From contig JALPQD010000101.1 of assembly GCA_023101885.1 (NCBI GenBank), positions 4,675,100 to 4,739,099 on the forward strand: a DNA stretch of 64,000 nt, written 5' to 3'. The notes under the pieces are model-generated. The model was given only the letters and a program-made list of their open reading frames with translations, searched no databases and was not told where the DNA came from. Positions 23,561 through 35,757 of the stretch are shown piece after piece. Every line of letters begins with the position of its first letter. Within the stretch, counting starts at the first letter, position 1. Both the position numbers and the translations under genes were made by a program. Origin of the DNA: Typhlomys cinereus. Its lineage: Eukaryota > Chordata > Mammalia > Rodentia > Platacanthomyidae.

Positions 23561-26500
23561 TGGAAGTGAATTGGATGCCTTCGACTAGCCAGAACATTAG
23601 CTGTGAAGTCTTCTCAGAACACATACAATAAAGATGAATGCACACAAGGCTCTGTCGTTGATGCTTGTGGGAGCCCTGTTTAGTTCCCTGAACTCCTCGG
23701 CATTCCTCTCTGAAGACTCTCAACTCCATCTGCCTCCGAAAGGCTGCACTTCATCGTCTGCCTCTGAATATGTTCTAAACTTTACAATGTGGTTTTCAGT
23801 AGTAAAGCACATACATATTTTCAACTGCTGGAGAGTTCCTGTCATAACTGCATGTGAACATCTTTAGGATAAGGCGAACCTGGCAAAGCATGAAATTAAA
23901 ATTAATACTGCAAATTTAATGTCACAAGTGACACCTAAAATCTCATTCTTATCGGTTGTGGGGATTTATGGCCTTTACTGGTAAGATGACATTGTCACTT
24001 GCTGTCGGTTGCAACACAGCCTTCTTTTTCACAGCACATTGCAAACATTCTCTGTGAAACATTTCAACTGGAGGTGGCGGGATGTGCGCTGGTCAGTGAC
24101 AACCTGTGTAAATAAATTTAAAGAGGACGTTCCCATTTCATTGTTCACACTTCAGGAGGCGGGGGAAGCCTGGCCAGCATCTCAGCCATCAATGTGTCCA
24201 CTGCTTTTACTGCTTATTTTCTACTGGATTTCAAACCAAAGTGAAAACTAGGAAGAAGAATGAGACTGGAAGCATTTCACACAACAAAGTGGTTCACGTC
24301 TAACTTGTAACTGATTCAACATTGAAGGCACTAGACCCAATGCTTGTGCTATGTTCACACAGTCCTTACTGAAAGACAAACCCTCCAAGGCCATCTTAGA
24401 GTTGGAAGGAAGTAGAGGTTTGACTTTGAATCCCAAAGCCTGTGGGGGCTACCCAGGACCCCCAGTCTACCGGGGAATGGTGCTGGACCACGAAGATACA
24501 AGAGCCTAACAGAGCATGCTTCATTCCCCTTCTTCTGTAATTCCCCACAGGCAATCGCCTAACAACCCGGTGTTATGAAATGAATACACCATCTTAATTA
24601 CCAAGAGGCCCATTAGCAAATTACATAGACAAGATGAACAGGGAAGAAAAACACAGGCCAAGAAAGGACAATGGACCAACAATGGCCCACTGGCACCACA
24701 CTCCCAATAACCATTTGATCAGATTAAGAAAAAAGAATCAAGTTGGAGCACCTTAGGGAATTCAATTTTAATCTCTTGAATTTTATGTAAAAGGAAGTTA
24801 GGGGCAAGTAAAAACTTGCTGGAATCCTCTCAGGCTATAGTTCTCTCTACTAAAACTATCTCAGCTCTATCTTTGATGAAATAAGTGTAAAGTGTAGCCA
24901 ACTCCAAATATAAATGTCTCGCAAGTACTTACTTTCAATCCACAAACTGAGTGCAAAGACAACGAACAAGATGAAGCAATTCTTTCCACCAGGAAACTCC
25001 CTGCCCCCAAGTTAACAGAGTGGACAACAGAACTTGATGTAACCACTCACCTATTTATAGTTGAGCCCATTAGAACACAGGAGTCAGTTTTCCTGATTTA
25101 TTCTTCAGAGACCTGCCAGCACCTTGACAGAAGGGACGAGTGGGAAACCAACCACGATGCAATCGACTGTAACTGCTGTAAACATCACATCTCCTTTTAA
25201 GTAACAAAAGGCAAGCCTCAGTTCACAGCTGGGCACCGAGAAGCAGGGAAAGTGCCTGGTTTTGAAAGGGAGAATGTGGAGGTCTCAACATCATATGGTT
25301 TGACTTAAAGCGGTCTGATTAAAGATACTTACACTATTATTGAACGTAAATTGCACACACCTGTTGTTCGCATCATGGTAGCCCTCCTACGCCCCCACGA
25401 GCATCAGAATGCCGGCCTTGGACAAAAGCACCGCCGGGCTGGCTTCCTCTCACACTGCCTAACACTTCAGGAGAATGGATTTATTAATCAATTTCACAGT
25501 TTCTTTGGAATACAGTATTTACATTAAAACGTAATACCAGACAGACCACAGAAATAACATTTACATTCTCTTGTTAATGCCTTTCATTATAAACTGCTTT
25601 CCTAATTTTATGATTTGTATAAATTTTGTTTCCCAATCAGACAAATTAGTTTCACGTGTTTTCATCATGCTGCTGGCTGGCTATTTTATCCACATTGGGG
25701 GAAAAAATCCGGAATTCCTAAAAATGTTTTCATTTTCACAGCTCGTGTGTCAGTCATTTCTTTGCCTGTGTGAGTGAGTTCTATTTAGTCTTAAGAAAAC
25801 TGCAGTTAATGCTGCTAAGAGGATGTAGGATTTGGCAGCTAGATTCATTGTGATGGACTGAACATGCAGTCTGAAGGAAATTCCGAAGCAATCACCACTC
25901 AAAAGCTCGCCATCTGAGCTGAGGGAGAAAAACCAGTAAGTTTTGTGACAGAAGCAGCCAGAACTCTGGTGCGTTCTGTGCTGAGAGAAGGCATTAGGAC
26001 TGACTCTGGGTTCCCATTCTGGACAGCTACAGACAGCCCCTGTTCAAATGCCTTTTGGAGCGATGGGAAGATCACGCACAGTTGATTCGCACTCTGCAAG
26101 GCAAGGTCACCTGTGATCACTGCTCGGCACACAACTGCCACAGCCTCCTGGGTGCAGTTTTTCTTTCCAGTGCTGGCTGCCTTGGCTTCACTCTCAAGAC
26201 CCTTTTTTTGAAGCAGGGGGATTCCATGTAGGAGCGGCTCCCCCTTCCCCAAGGCAAGCTCTAGAGAAATAATACCTTGGTTTCTCTGGGTCCAGGTAGG
26301 TTTAAGTTTGTTTCTGGAAGATTCAGAATTATGATTCAATGTGGTTCAGCTGCTGGTCGGGCCAGGAACTTCGTGCTTGGGCTGTGTGTATTGCTGGCGA
26401 CAGGCTGACCACAGAGACCTCAGTACCACGCTCCAACAGACAGAGATTCTTCCAGTTGGACCAGACATCCTTTCTCTTGCTCTGAGAACCTCAACAGTCA

Positions 26501-26729
26501 CTGCTACCAATCAAGACATCAGTCTGGTCCATCCTGCACTTAAAGCCTTGGGTACAGCAAGGTTGAAATCCATATATAGGACCATCCCAGGAACTGGTCA
26601 GATCCAGATATCTGCTGCTAGCCAAAAAGAGGTGGGAGCTGGGGAACAGGTGTGCTGTGTGTTGATGTTTGGTCACTGCAAGGTCAGGAACCAGGCAGCT
26701 AGGTCAGTCTAAACAAGAGTCAGATAAGA
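23561..26729. other. Unique intronic sequence
   Basis: No repeat is recognised. Two back-to-back open frames, 146 codons on the minus strand (25899-26339) and 123 codons on the plus strand (26341-26712), have no known domain, signal sequence or splice framing. I leave them uncalled. Confidence 0.45.
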
Positions 26730-26905
26730 CTGTGGTGGCTTGGAGCTAAGCACTTGGCCAAATGACCTCAGGCAATTCGCACACCTCCTTTGAGCATCCA
26801 TTTTTCTCACCTGTCAGATGGTGATAACAATACTTAGCTCATAGGGGTTGCTATGAAGATAAAATCAAGTGATGGATGTAAAGTACTTGGGAGTTAATGT
26901 GATAC
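26730..26905 (+). mobile_element. MIR SINE (ancient mammalian)
   Basis: The segment from ggcttggagctaagcacttg through aatgacctcaggcaattc, catttttctcacctgtcaga, the tgataacaatac block and catagggg to ttgctatgaagataaaat follows the MIR consensus core in order. MIRs predate placental radiation. Confidence 0.85.
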
Positions 26906-28237
26906 CATTATTATTGTTATCACCATTACTTCCATTATGATTATTTACAAAATGGCCAAGTTAGAGACAGATCTCAGTGTCACCAAGCACGGGTCAGGAG
27001 GGTTGGCTCCTTGCAAGCAGAGCAAAATGGATATCGTTCAATGTTTAACTCATTAGACCCCAAACCAGGAGGTCCAAGAAATTAAGGGCAAGGAGACATG
27101 GGACAGTGGCAGACACTCCTTGCCTGAGTCCTGTAAACATTAATCTAGTTAGTTTCAGCAGAGAGTGGAACCATCCTACGAGAAGCAATCCAGTGACAGA
27201 CTAGAGAGGAGGCACATTACTAGGACTGTATCTTAACCATGTGAAGACTGAGAATGGGCACCTCCTCCAGAAGGCACATTCTAGCTAGATGTTTGCTCTG
27301 ATAATTGCACCAGTTCCCCTGAGGATCAGTCTTCATAAGGGCTCATGTATACCCACGAAAGCACAAATTCCACCTTTAAGAGGTGGACTCTGCACCATCT
27401 CATCCCATTTCTCTATTACTAAGTTGGAAAAGTGTCTGTATAAAGTGTCGGCTGAAGGTACATGTCTAATAATTAGAACGTTAAATTTATTCCTTCCTGG
27501 ACAGGTCCGTTTACCCTGAATCAGCAATGGAAATGCGCATGGTGCCATAGCAACCAATCTGTGACTTTAAATTAGCATAAAAATTTGTAAGAAATGATTA
27601 TAAACCAACCAAATTGATTCCTCTTGTCACATATACAAATTTTAATATTCTTGAAAGTTTTGTGTAGTAAAAGCATTTGCTTTGATTAAAAAGGAATACT
27701 TTTCAATGTCATGAAAAAGCATTGCCAATTATTTATCTGTAACTAGAAATATGCAAAAATGTATTTCACATATTTTTCTGCTATCGATAACTCTGTTAAA
27801 TGTCACTCCAGTTTTACTATTTTTAACAGAAAGTAGCTAAAAAGTAACCCATGAGAAGTAAGTAGCCATGGTTTGGTTAAGGTCATAGAAAATAGGTGCT
27901 AAATCATTTGGGTGCCTCACAGAGATTTCTGGGGCAGGTGGAAGGTGCTTCAAGTACATGAAAGTCAAGGAAGTGACCTGATTATAAAAACTGTTCCCCA
28001 CAAAAGCTGACCTAGATCAATAAAGCTAACTTGACTAAGTTAGTTTGCTCAGAATGAAGGCCATTCTTCTCAAATTATTTTTCTCCTGCTCCTAGAGGCA
28101 GCGCACATGTGTCAGATGGTAGCAAACAAAGAGACTGCCTACTTCTACGTTCAGAGTTCTGACCTGTGAACAGTTGAATCGATTAGTAGCATGACACACC
28201 ACTGCCTGCCAACGCTCTGAATTCCCTGTGTGCTAAC
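26906..28237. other. Unassigned intronic sequence
   Basis: No element or exon recognised. Confidence 0.45.
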
Positions 28238-28378
28238 ATGATGGCCTCCTGTGGGCTGGGGCTCCATATGTTCACAATGTGTACAGCCTCCCTGAGCCAG
28301 GTTCCATGTGCTCATATGAGAACTGGGGCTCCCCATGTGGATGGCCTCCTGTGGGCTAGGGCTCCATGTGACCATAAC
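28238..28378. repeat. Degenerate minisatellite, about three units
   Basis: A unit with atggcctcctgtgggct and ggggctccatatg recurs about 100 bp later as atggcctcctgtgggct and agggctccatgtg. A more diverged copy (cagcctccctgagccaggtt) lies between, giving units of about 45-55 bp. Confidence 0.65.
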
Positions 28379-28435
28379 ATGAATTTGAGAAGGACAAAAC
28401 TGCCATTCTGACCTCCATCTTTATCAGGAGTTCTT

Positions 28436-29099
28436 TTTTTAACGTTTTTTATTATTATTATTATTTCTGCTCATACGAACTTAACAAGTACACCAGTCCC
28501 CTCCCTCCTTCCACCCCCCCATCCCCTTGTTCCCTCCTCTCCCCTCCCCTCCTTCCCCGTCCCCCAGTGTCCTCCCCCCCATCCCTGGAGCATCCTTTAA
28601 TGTGCATGCCAAACTCTCCTCTAGGTCCTCCTCTCTGATGAAGTGCAAGGACCCAGGGGCATTTCCCAGAACCCTTTCCTCTGTTCCCCTTACGCTTAGG
28701 AACATTACTGTGGCTGTCAATCCCTTGCCTCCCAGGATCCTAGTGCCTTTAGTCCATGCTAGACTTTGTGGGGTCAATAATGTGTTGGACATTGCCCAGG
28801 TCATGCAAAGTCCTATTATGATTGCTTCGGCCCTAACTTGTGTGGAGTATCTTGCATATCATTATTGCTCCCATCCTTGTGCTCTTACAATCTTACCGCC
28901 CCCTCTTCCGCAAATTTCCCTGAGCTTCAGGATGGGGAGAGATTAGGCTGGCCCAGTTCCAGGTGGTTGATATGGAGTCTCTGATGTTCTGAATTATGGT
29001 TTGTTGATTTTTGTTTTGTTTTGTTTTGCTGCTCCTGCAATGTCCTTGGCTCCATCCTGATGGGTATTGGATGTCACCCCCTGGCCAGAGATAAAAACC
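28436..29099 (-). mobile_element. 5'-truncated L1 insertion with intact target-site duplication
   Basis: The minus strand carries an L1 3'UTR: gtaagattgtaagagcacaa, a long purine/G-rich tract, and an A/AAT-rich tail. It is flanked by an exact 14-bp direct repeat, tatcaggagttctt, at 28422-28435 and 29100-29113. The body aligns over about 500 bp with the L1 at 52813 on the plus strand. No ORF2 sequence remains. Confidence 0.9.
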
Positions 29100-29194
29100 T
29101 ATCAGGAGTTCTTGACCATATGGAACTGGAAGCTCAATCACAGCAACTATCCTATTTGTATTTTCTTTTATCCAATTACAAAAATAAGGACACA

Positions 29195-29317
29195 ACGGCA
29201 GATAGTGGACATGCTAGGAGAATGTTCAGGGGGAGGGGAAGGAGAAAGGGAATGCTATGATCAAAATAGATTATATACACATATGAGATTGTAAAAGAAT
29301 AAAAATATTATTCAAAA
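29195..29317 (+). mobile_element. L1 3' terminal fragment (Lx-like)
   Basis: A G-rich stretch (gggggaggggaaggagaaag) is followed by tatgatcaaaatagattata and aaaagaataaaaatatt, which match the 3' end of rodent Lx-type L1s. It lies just outside the target duplication of the neighbouring L1, in opposite orientation. Confidence 0.65.
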
Positions 29318-29327
29318 CAACCCATTT

Positions 29328-29572
29328 CCTAGGCTGGAGAGATGGCTCAGGGGTTAAAACTCTGTCTTGGAAGTGGAAGGTCCTGAGTTTGAAGCCCAGG
29401 TTCCAATGTAAAAACACGAGGCAGAAACGGCGGTCTGCACTTCTGGCCCTGGTGGGTGGAGCCTGGGAAATCCTAGAGCAAAGGAGGTATAAGCAATCCA
29501 GGATGATTGCTTGGTATTCCACAGAGACCCACAGTGAGTGCCTTCTGAAAACACACACACACTAAATTTTTT
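29328..29572 (+). mobile_element. B2-like SINE
   Basis: Starts aggctggagagatggctcag with a near-perfect tRNA-type head. It keeps the family body (acacgaggcagaaacggcgg, ggtgggtggagcctgg) and ends in a short CA run plus T/A tail. Possible target duplication: acccatttcct on the left and atccattttct on the right (9 of 11 identical). Confidence 0.8.
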
Positions 29573-31125
29573 TAAAAATCCATTTTCTATTCTATATCAT
29601 CTCCATGTTTCTGTGTTTTTGCTTCCCATAGTTGCTGCTCCCTATTTCCTATTGAATCAGGTCGAATTTTTATCCTGTTAATGATGGCATTCAGTGAGAT
29701 GGTCTTAGCCATATGACTAATTGTTTCCTCTGAACACAACATGCTTGGATATATGGACATCTCAGAGGCTCATGTGTCTGAACAATTGATCCTTGACTAC
29801 TGTTGCTGTCTGAGACGGTTGTAAAAGTCTTAGTAAGTAGAGCCCTGAGGTTTAATAACCAGGTCCCTTGCTTCCTGTTTCTCTCTACACTACTGGGCTA
29901 AAGTACTTCTTCCTAGCCATGTCAAGACCATGGTCTATAGTTATGATAATAAAGTAGGTCTACAGTAGTAGTTATGGAGCCATTAATGCCCCCTAGGAGG
30001 AGGAAGTGGGATGGCAAGCAACCCTCACCTAGCATTTGGCTCAACACTCTCTTCAACTTCTGAGCTGTATGTGATTTGTGGTACATAGGAGGAAGGAGTT
30101 TTTCTAAGGTGGTCCTAAGACAGAGCAGGGCTTCTCTGTGACCACCTGTTTTTGAATCACCCACACTTCTAAAGTGCAGAGATGAAGGCACACATTATAA
30201 CTTTGCCTCAATTGTGGGAAACGTCACCTCATAGCAGATGAACACTCCAAGAATGCAGAGTTAGGAAGTGATTAAACCCAAGCCAAGCAAGGAATAGTCC
30301 AAGGAGGTGATACTATGAAGACTGGGAAGGAGTTGGAAAATCCCAACAGCTAGGCACTGCTCAGATCTTCCCCAGATCGCATGTGCATGTGTGTGTATTG
30401 ACCTGAGAAATCAACAGCTGGACTGACAGCGGCTGTGAGGACATCTGAACAGGTGTGAGGAGAACAGGCTGCAGTGCAGTTGTAGCATGTGAGACGCTGG
30501 CAAGAAGGGGCGTGCTGCATGGTGGCGCTACTCACCTCCAGTCTGCCTGTTTCTTCTGCTGAGGAGGCACCAAAGAGAAATTGTCGCCAGAACACCTCTC
30601 TAACCAGCTTTCCGTGTGATCTCAAAGAACGTAACTTACACTATTACCGCCATATCCACTGGAATGCCGATTTAATGAAGAATGATTTTTAAAACCATCC
30701 AAAGGAAAAGAAGATGAAATCAGTTTGCAGTCTTACTCAGAGTCTCTGATGAGCCCGCTGTGCTACTGTAAATGACTTTCACATTGACATTAACTTCAGG
30801 CTCCTTTATCCAATCTCTTTTTATGATTGGATTTCATTTTACATTGTCTTATTATAATCTTAGCACTAATTCTTTCAAAGGTGACTAATAAAATTTCTAA
30901 GAAAGCTTGTATACGAAATAAGATTATATTCCTCTGTGATCCCAAAACAAAATTTCATTGTAAAATTACTGCTTTGAAGAAATTAGCGCACCAAAGAAAC
31001 AGAGAAACACAGTAACAGTGTACTTGGGCTCTTAACCGCTAAATTTACAATCTCATTGGCTATTTTCTCACTCGATTATTCAATAGCTATACACGCAGGA
31101 TCTCTCTGTCAAGGACTAAGGGATT

Positions 31126-31173
<48 letters not shown>

Positions 31174-33076
31174 ACACTTCATCAAGCCAGAGGGCTCAGT
31201 CTTGTGGAACATCCAGACATGCAAAAATATAGTTAAAGTGCAATTTAATAAACAGCATAATGGAGTACAGGGGTTATGAGATCTCAGAGGAGAACATGTC
31301 AAAATGCAGAAAAGATTAAATCAAACCCTAACTTAGGAGTATATGGAAAGTAGGTACTAAATATGGATTCAAATGTCTTTAATGTATTGGTTAAGTAATG
31401 GTTAAGTAAATTAACCTGGGAATGGTTTTGTGCTACCACATGTCAATTCCTAATTACCATAATTTAAGAGTATTTTTAAAGTTTTTTTTCCTAATCCTTA
31501 AGAATGATAAACGCATAGGACTCATTTTTTGGCTAAATCACTTAAGCCTAACAGTTATACCCACCACTTCAAGGCTGAGCTTTTACAGAGGATCTCAATG
31601 TGAATGTCAGCTACTGGCAACTTAAGATGCTTCATAGCAAAATGCCAATGGCACAAGGAGAAATATTTCTTGGACCAATGAATTATTAAAATGTATGCTG
31701 AATTTTTTATCATTACACTAACCTATACTGGCACTCAGAAAACAGCTAGGAATTCTATGTTCGATTATGACTGAAGAAAAATGTGAAAAGATCAAGAGGA
31801 AATAAGCACATCAGTGAGAATGAGCCAGGTTTAAAGACAGCTGACTTGCACTCCTGCCAAGGGGCCGCAGGATTAAGTGGCTGAACGTCCAACTCAAGCG
31901 CCTCTTCAAAATTGAGGTGCTGATTTAACGTACATATGGACAGTTGTGGGAAACATGGGTTAAATGATGGAAAAGGCTGATCAAGAAATGTGGATAACTT
32001 TTAAAATAATCTAAGTCAAAAACATACAAATATGGAATGGCATGGAATGTAAATTAACTGTGGGACCTGGTGTTTTAATTTGACAGCTGTTTGACAACTG
32101 CAAACAGAAAACTGACCTCAGACAACTGCCTATAAATGAGAGAGCATTAAGTCCAAGAATTCCACATGGAATGACACAGTGTATGTGGTAGTGGACCCTT
32201 GCGGGGAAATAGATGAATGCAGGCTAGAATTTTCTGTCTTTGAAGGTGCTGCTGGCCAATGGACTTAAATTTCACAAAGAGCGCTGCAACCCTACCACCA
32301 CCAGCACAGCTGACGGCACCTTCTGAAACATGAGGCTGTCTGAGGAGGATAACACACTTGCAATTTCCAGGTGTTTCTTGAAGCAAGGCTGAATTGATCC
32401 TCCTTGACTTTAGTTTGTGAGTGCTGAAAAAGTAATTCACACCCTCCCCTTCTAATTTCAGAACACGGTGCTTTGCTATGGTATGGCTTGAGACCACCTC
32501 CGTGTTCAGGCCAGCTGCTGAATGCTCGAGCTTCCTCAGCGCTCGCCTCTAGCTCCACCTGAACTGCTGGGATGTGTGCTTCGCTTTCTTCAACATTAAG
32601 AATGGGGGAGGGAGGGCTGTGGTCCATGTTTTGTTGTGAAGAATTCTGTCATCAGAACAAAGCTGGCTTCTCTTTTCTTTTCTAAAAAATGATGTTATAA
32701 AAATCATATGCCCTATTTAGAAGAGGAGATTCAGAGGAGAGAGACTCCAAGATAAAGCAGGCACTGTTCAGGACTTAGAGTGTTCGGTAAAATTGGGCTA
32801 AATTTAAAATCATGAAATGTCACAGGAAAATCCAATGTCTAGTCATTACTGAAAAATTGGTGTTTCTGCTAGCTCTTCATCCGCTGAGACCAGGGATGAG
32901 GACAGTGTCCACTGGCTAAGGCTCTTGCATAATAATTCATCACAGCCACTCATGCCCTCAAACGGCAAGGGAGTGTGTCTAGAAGAGACCTGAGGCCATA
33001 TGCCTTTGAGAATGGCAAGTGTCACTGTGGGGAAATGAAGTCAGTTCTTTGAGATCCGAAGGCTTACTAAACCACC
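29573..33076. other. Unique intronic sequence
   Basis: No interspersed repeat recognised other than the (CA)n tract at 31128. No exon found. Confidence 0.45.
31128..31177. repeat. (CA)n microsatellite
   Basis: 50 bp perfect CA repeat followed by an interrupted second run. Confidence 0.95.
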
Positions 33077-33142
33077 AACCAAACCAAACCAAACCAAACC
33101 AAACCAAACCAAACCAAACCAAACCAAACCAAACCAAACCAA
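33077..33142. repeat. (AAACC)n pentanucleotide repeat
   Basis: Twelve perfect AAACC units (33081-33140) with partial units on both sides. The minus strand is (GGTTT)n. Because the period is 5, all frames stay open through it, which accounts for the 193-codon minus-strand frame at 33041-33622. Confidence 0.95.
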
Positions 33143-33856
33143 GGCAACCAAATGCAACCCCCTTAGTGCCAATTTCTCGCACAGCAAACATTTTCTACAT
33201 ATGACCTTAGTTCCTGGAAGACCAATGAGAATGTGCACTGGTAGCCTCAGACGTCTTCCTCGGTGTGGCCCATATGTCCCTGACACAGTTACAGTAATTC
33301 CAGGTTTGTCTCTGTAGCTTCCACCAAACAAGTGATCATCTCGCGGTACATTCACCTGCTGCTGAGCCACACGGGTCTGTTGTACGGGGAAGCACACACC
33401 TCTGACTTCATGGAGGAAAAGCAGACCTGTCAAAGGAGGGTGACAGGAGTACAAGGCTGCAGGGCGCCTGCATGGCGGAGGAAATGACATCTGCAGGCAG
33501 AGTCTAATGAAGCTGTGTGAAGTTGCTGGAAGACAAGCGACCAGTGACAGTGAGCACAGCCTCAGAAAATGAATTTTGGAAGGGCTGGGAGTGGTCAGGC
33601 GCAGCTGGGAAAGGGCACACAAGGCTGTCAGAGGGAGAATGGGGGTCTGAGCAAGACAGGCTTCTAGAGACTCTGGGCTTTACAGGGAGCGACCCGTTGG
33701 TAGACTGGAAGGACAGATCCGCCAGCTGGAGGGGAGGTCTCTGGGCTTCACTGGTGTCTTCTCATGCATACTCCTCCAGCAGAACTTTTAATTCTTTTTT
33801 TTTTTTTTTTTGAACCCCATTACAGGGCATTTTACCAGCTTTCCCAGCTCCAGGAT
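33143..33856. other. Unassigned intronic sequence with a T-run
   Basis: A T-rich run at about 33795-33812 may be the tail of a decayed minus-strand retroelement. Otherwise nothing is recognised. Confidence 0.4.
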
Positions 33857-33871
33857 TCCAGCCTCTTTTTT

Positions 33872-34163
33872 TTTTTCTTTTCTTTTTTTTTTTTATTTCC
33901 ACTCCTACAAACTTAACAGGTACACCGCCCCCCCCACCATTTATTTTCTTTTTTTTTTTTATTTCAGCTCATACAAACTTATTAGGTACACCAGTTCCCT
34001 CCCTCCCTCCTCCTTCCCCCCCCCGTACCCCCTGCTCCCACTCCCCACCGCTCTCCCTCCCCATCTCCCAGTGCCTCCCGCCCCAATTCCCAGAGAGTCC
34101 TTTCTTGTGCATGCCTGATTTTCCTCTGGGCCCTCCTCTCTGATGACGTACAAGGACCCAGTG
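33872..34163 (-). mobile_element. L1 3' end with doubled tail and target-site duplication
   Basis: A short minus-strand L1 3'UTR piece of the same lineage as 28436. It is flanked by an exact 15-bp direct repeat, tccagcctctttttt, at 33857-33871 and 34164-34178. The terminal segment occurs twice in tandem (33895-33926 and 33961-33992, each ending in tacacc on the plus strand), each followed on the minus strand by its own A-rich tail. Confidence 0.85.
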
Positions 34164-34178
34164 TCCAGCCTCTTTTTT

Positions 34179-34779
34179 ATCTTGTGTTCCTGAGTCTGCA
34201 CTGCTCCCTGCCTTTGACACTGGAACTGTTCTTACTACTTTCTTGTCATCTCCAGAAAAGTCTCTAAGGTTCAACAATGGCCCTTATCCATCCCCACTTG
34301 GATGTACCAAAAGAACCTAACAAGAACCTAAAACCATTTTACATTTTTCATCAAGATTTGTTCCCTTTATTTTTTCTCTGACTTCTTCTTCATTGAATGA
34401 CACTCTTTCTACCTACTTAACCAAGTCAGAAATCTCAAAGCTAACTCTATAATCCTTTCTTTTCCCACTAGGAAATGTAATCAGTGACCAACTGCCTTCA
34501 ATCTGATTTCTCTCCTTACAATGCATCTCTAGATCTTACAATCCCAGCTACTTTATTATAAAAGGAACTCTTCTCACCTTTACTCTCTGCCCTCATTCAA
34601 TATTTTCACTGGTAAATAGCAGCAATAATTAATATTAACTGCATGCTTACCAACACTGGGCACTTGTCAAGTGCTGCAAAGGACTTTAGATTCGGTTTGG
34701 TATTTATGGGGTTCTGTGTATGGAACTGACAACAGATTAACATAAAAAGTACACAGACTGGCTGACAGATAGACTGACA
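34179..34779. other. Intronic sequence, possibly ancient repeat
   Basis: Pyrimidine-rich text around 34340-34600 and an aataattaatattaactgc stretch near 34625 look like old mammal-wide repeats. I cannot assign a family. Confidence 0.35.
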
Positions 34780-34920
34780 GATACTGATTGGAGATAGGGT
34801 TTCATCTGGCCTTAATTTCACTCTGAACCAAGGATGGACTCAAATCCACTGCATCCTGCCTCAGCCTCCACCCTTGGTCTTGTGCATGCTAGACAAAATC
34901 TGTACCCAAGCCACATGCCT
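34780..34920 (-). mobile_element. B1 plus ID (B4-like) SINE, degenerate
   Basis: A reversed B1-like segment (gagatagggtttcatctggc, gcctcagcctcca) is followed by a reversed ID-like head (cttgtgcatgctagacaaaa, tacccaagccacatg). This is the order of a reversed B4. Confidence 0.6.
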
Positions 34921-35149
34921 ACCATTTGTTTTTAATTGTAGGTGCCCAGGGTCATCACAGAATGAAGCTAATACCCCAAAGAGTTGCAAAACGTGAGTTT
35001 CGATGCCATCTCAGTGAAGAGGAAGGGGAAGCCACTCTTGAGAAATGAGGTACACTTCAGGAAAGACAAGTGGGCCCTTAAGAGACCAAACAGAGCTATG
35101 ATCCCTCTCGCGAGTCTTTCAGTCTCTCGTGGCACTTTGTGTGCCCCGG

Positions 35150-35375
35150 GCCTCAAGCTCTACAGCACTGCTATGTCTGCAGCTCCTGGAATGGCCTTCT
35201 GCTGTCCGGATAACTCTCTCATGCTGTTCTGGGCCTCAGAGCTCCCTTGCACATGCGCCTGGTAAGAAGCATCTGACCTCTCACACTCTGGCTGTTTTTC
35301 TGAGAAGCTCTCCTGACCTGTCATGAAAATGACCATTCCCCACACCTTCCTTTTCAGGCTTAAGTGTTGCCTGGA
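35150..35375 (+). mobile_element. L2 3'-end-like fragment
   Basis: The sequence of gcagctcctggaatggcctt, then aagctctcctgacc and a ccttccttttcaggc segment is reminiscent of the 3' end of LINE-2. Similarity is weak and the call rests on word order. Confidence 0.35.
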
Positions 35376-35469
35376 CTCGGCCACAGCGCCAACACATCCA
35401 CTTTTAAACGCACTTTCTGAAACAACTGCTATCTCCTGTCAGATTTTTTTGCTTCAGAGGAGGTACTAG

Positions 35470-35471
<2 letters not shown>

Positions 35472-35508
<37 letters not shown>
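35472..35508. repeat. (TG)n microsatellite
   Basis: 37 bp perfect repeat in the tail of the next SINE. Confidence 0.95.
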
Positions 35509-35509
<1 letters not shown>

Positions 35510-35757
35510 TGTGTTCAACAGGGCACTTAGTGTGTATGCCTGTGAAGGCCCAAGGGTGACACTGGGAACACCCTACATTGCTCTATGTCCTTACTACTTT
35601 GCTGCGAGGTTTCCTAGGCTCTCTGCCTTCCAGAGCCAGAATTACAGGCTGTCACTATTTCTGCCCTGCATTTTATGTGGGATCTGTGGATCCAGGCTCA
35701 TGTCTTTTTGCTTACAAGGCAAAGACTTTAACCCCTGAGCCATCTCCCCAATCCAGC
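35509..35757 (-). mobile_element. B2-like SINE, full length
   Basis: Reversed family body (cagggcacttagtgtgtatg, cccaagggtgacactgggaa, attttatgtgggatctgtgg) and reversed tRNA head (tttaacccctgagccatctc). Its TG tail is at 35472-35508. Confidence 0.8.

Noticed and set aside
25899..26712. Back-to-back frames of 146 (minus) and 123 (plus) codons
   Set aside because: No recognisable domain, transmembrane pattern or splice signals. Lengths are plausible by chance in moderately GC-rich DNA of a 64-kb window.
28242..28378. Regularly spaced repeats considered as a CRISPR-like array
   Set aside because: Units are degenerate, spacers are not distinct, and the context is a mammalian intron.
33041..33622. 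193-codon minus-strand open frame, the longest in the window
   Set aside because: A large part is the period-5 (AAACC)n repeat, which keeps every frame open. The rest has no motif, splice framing or start context.
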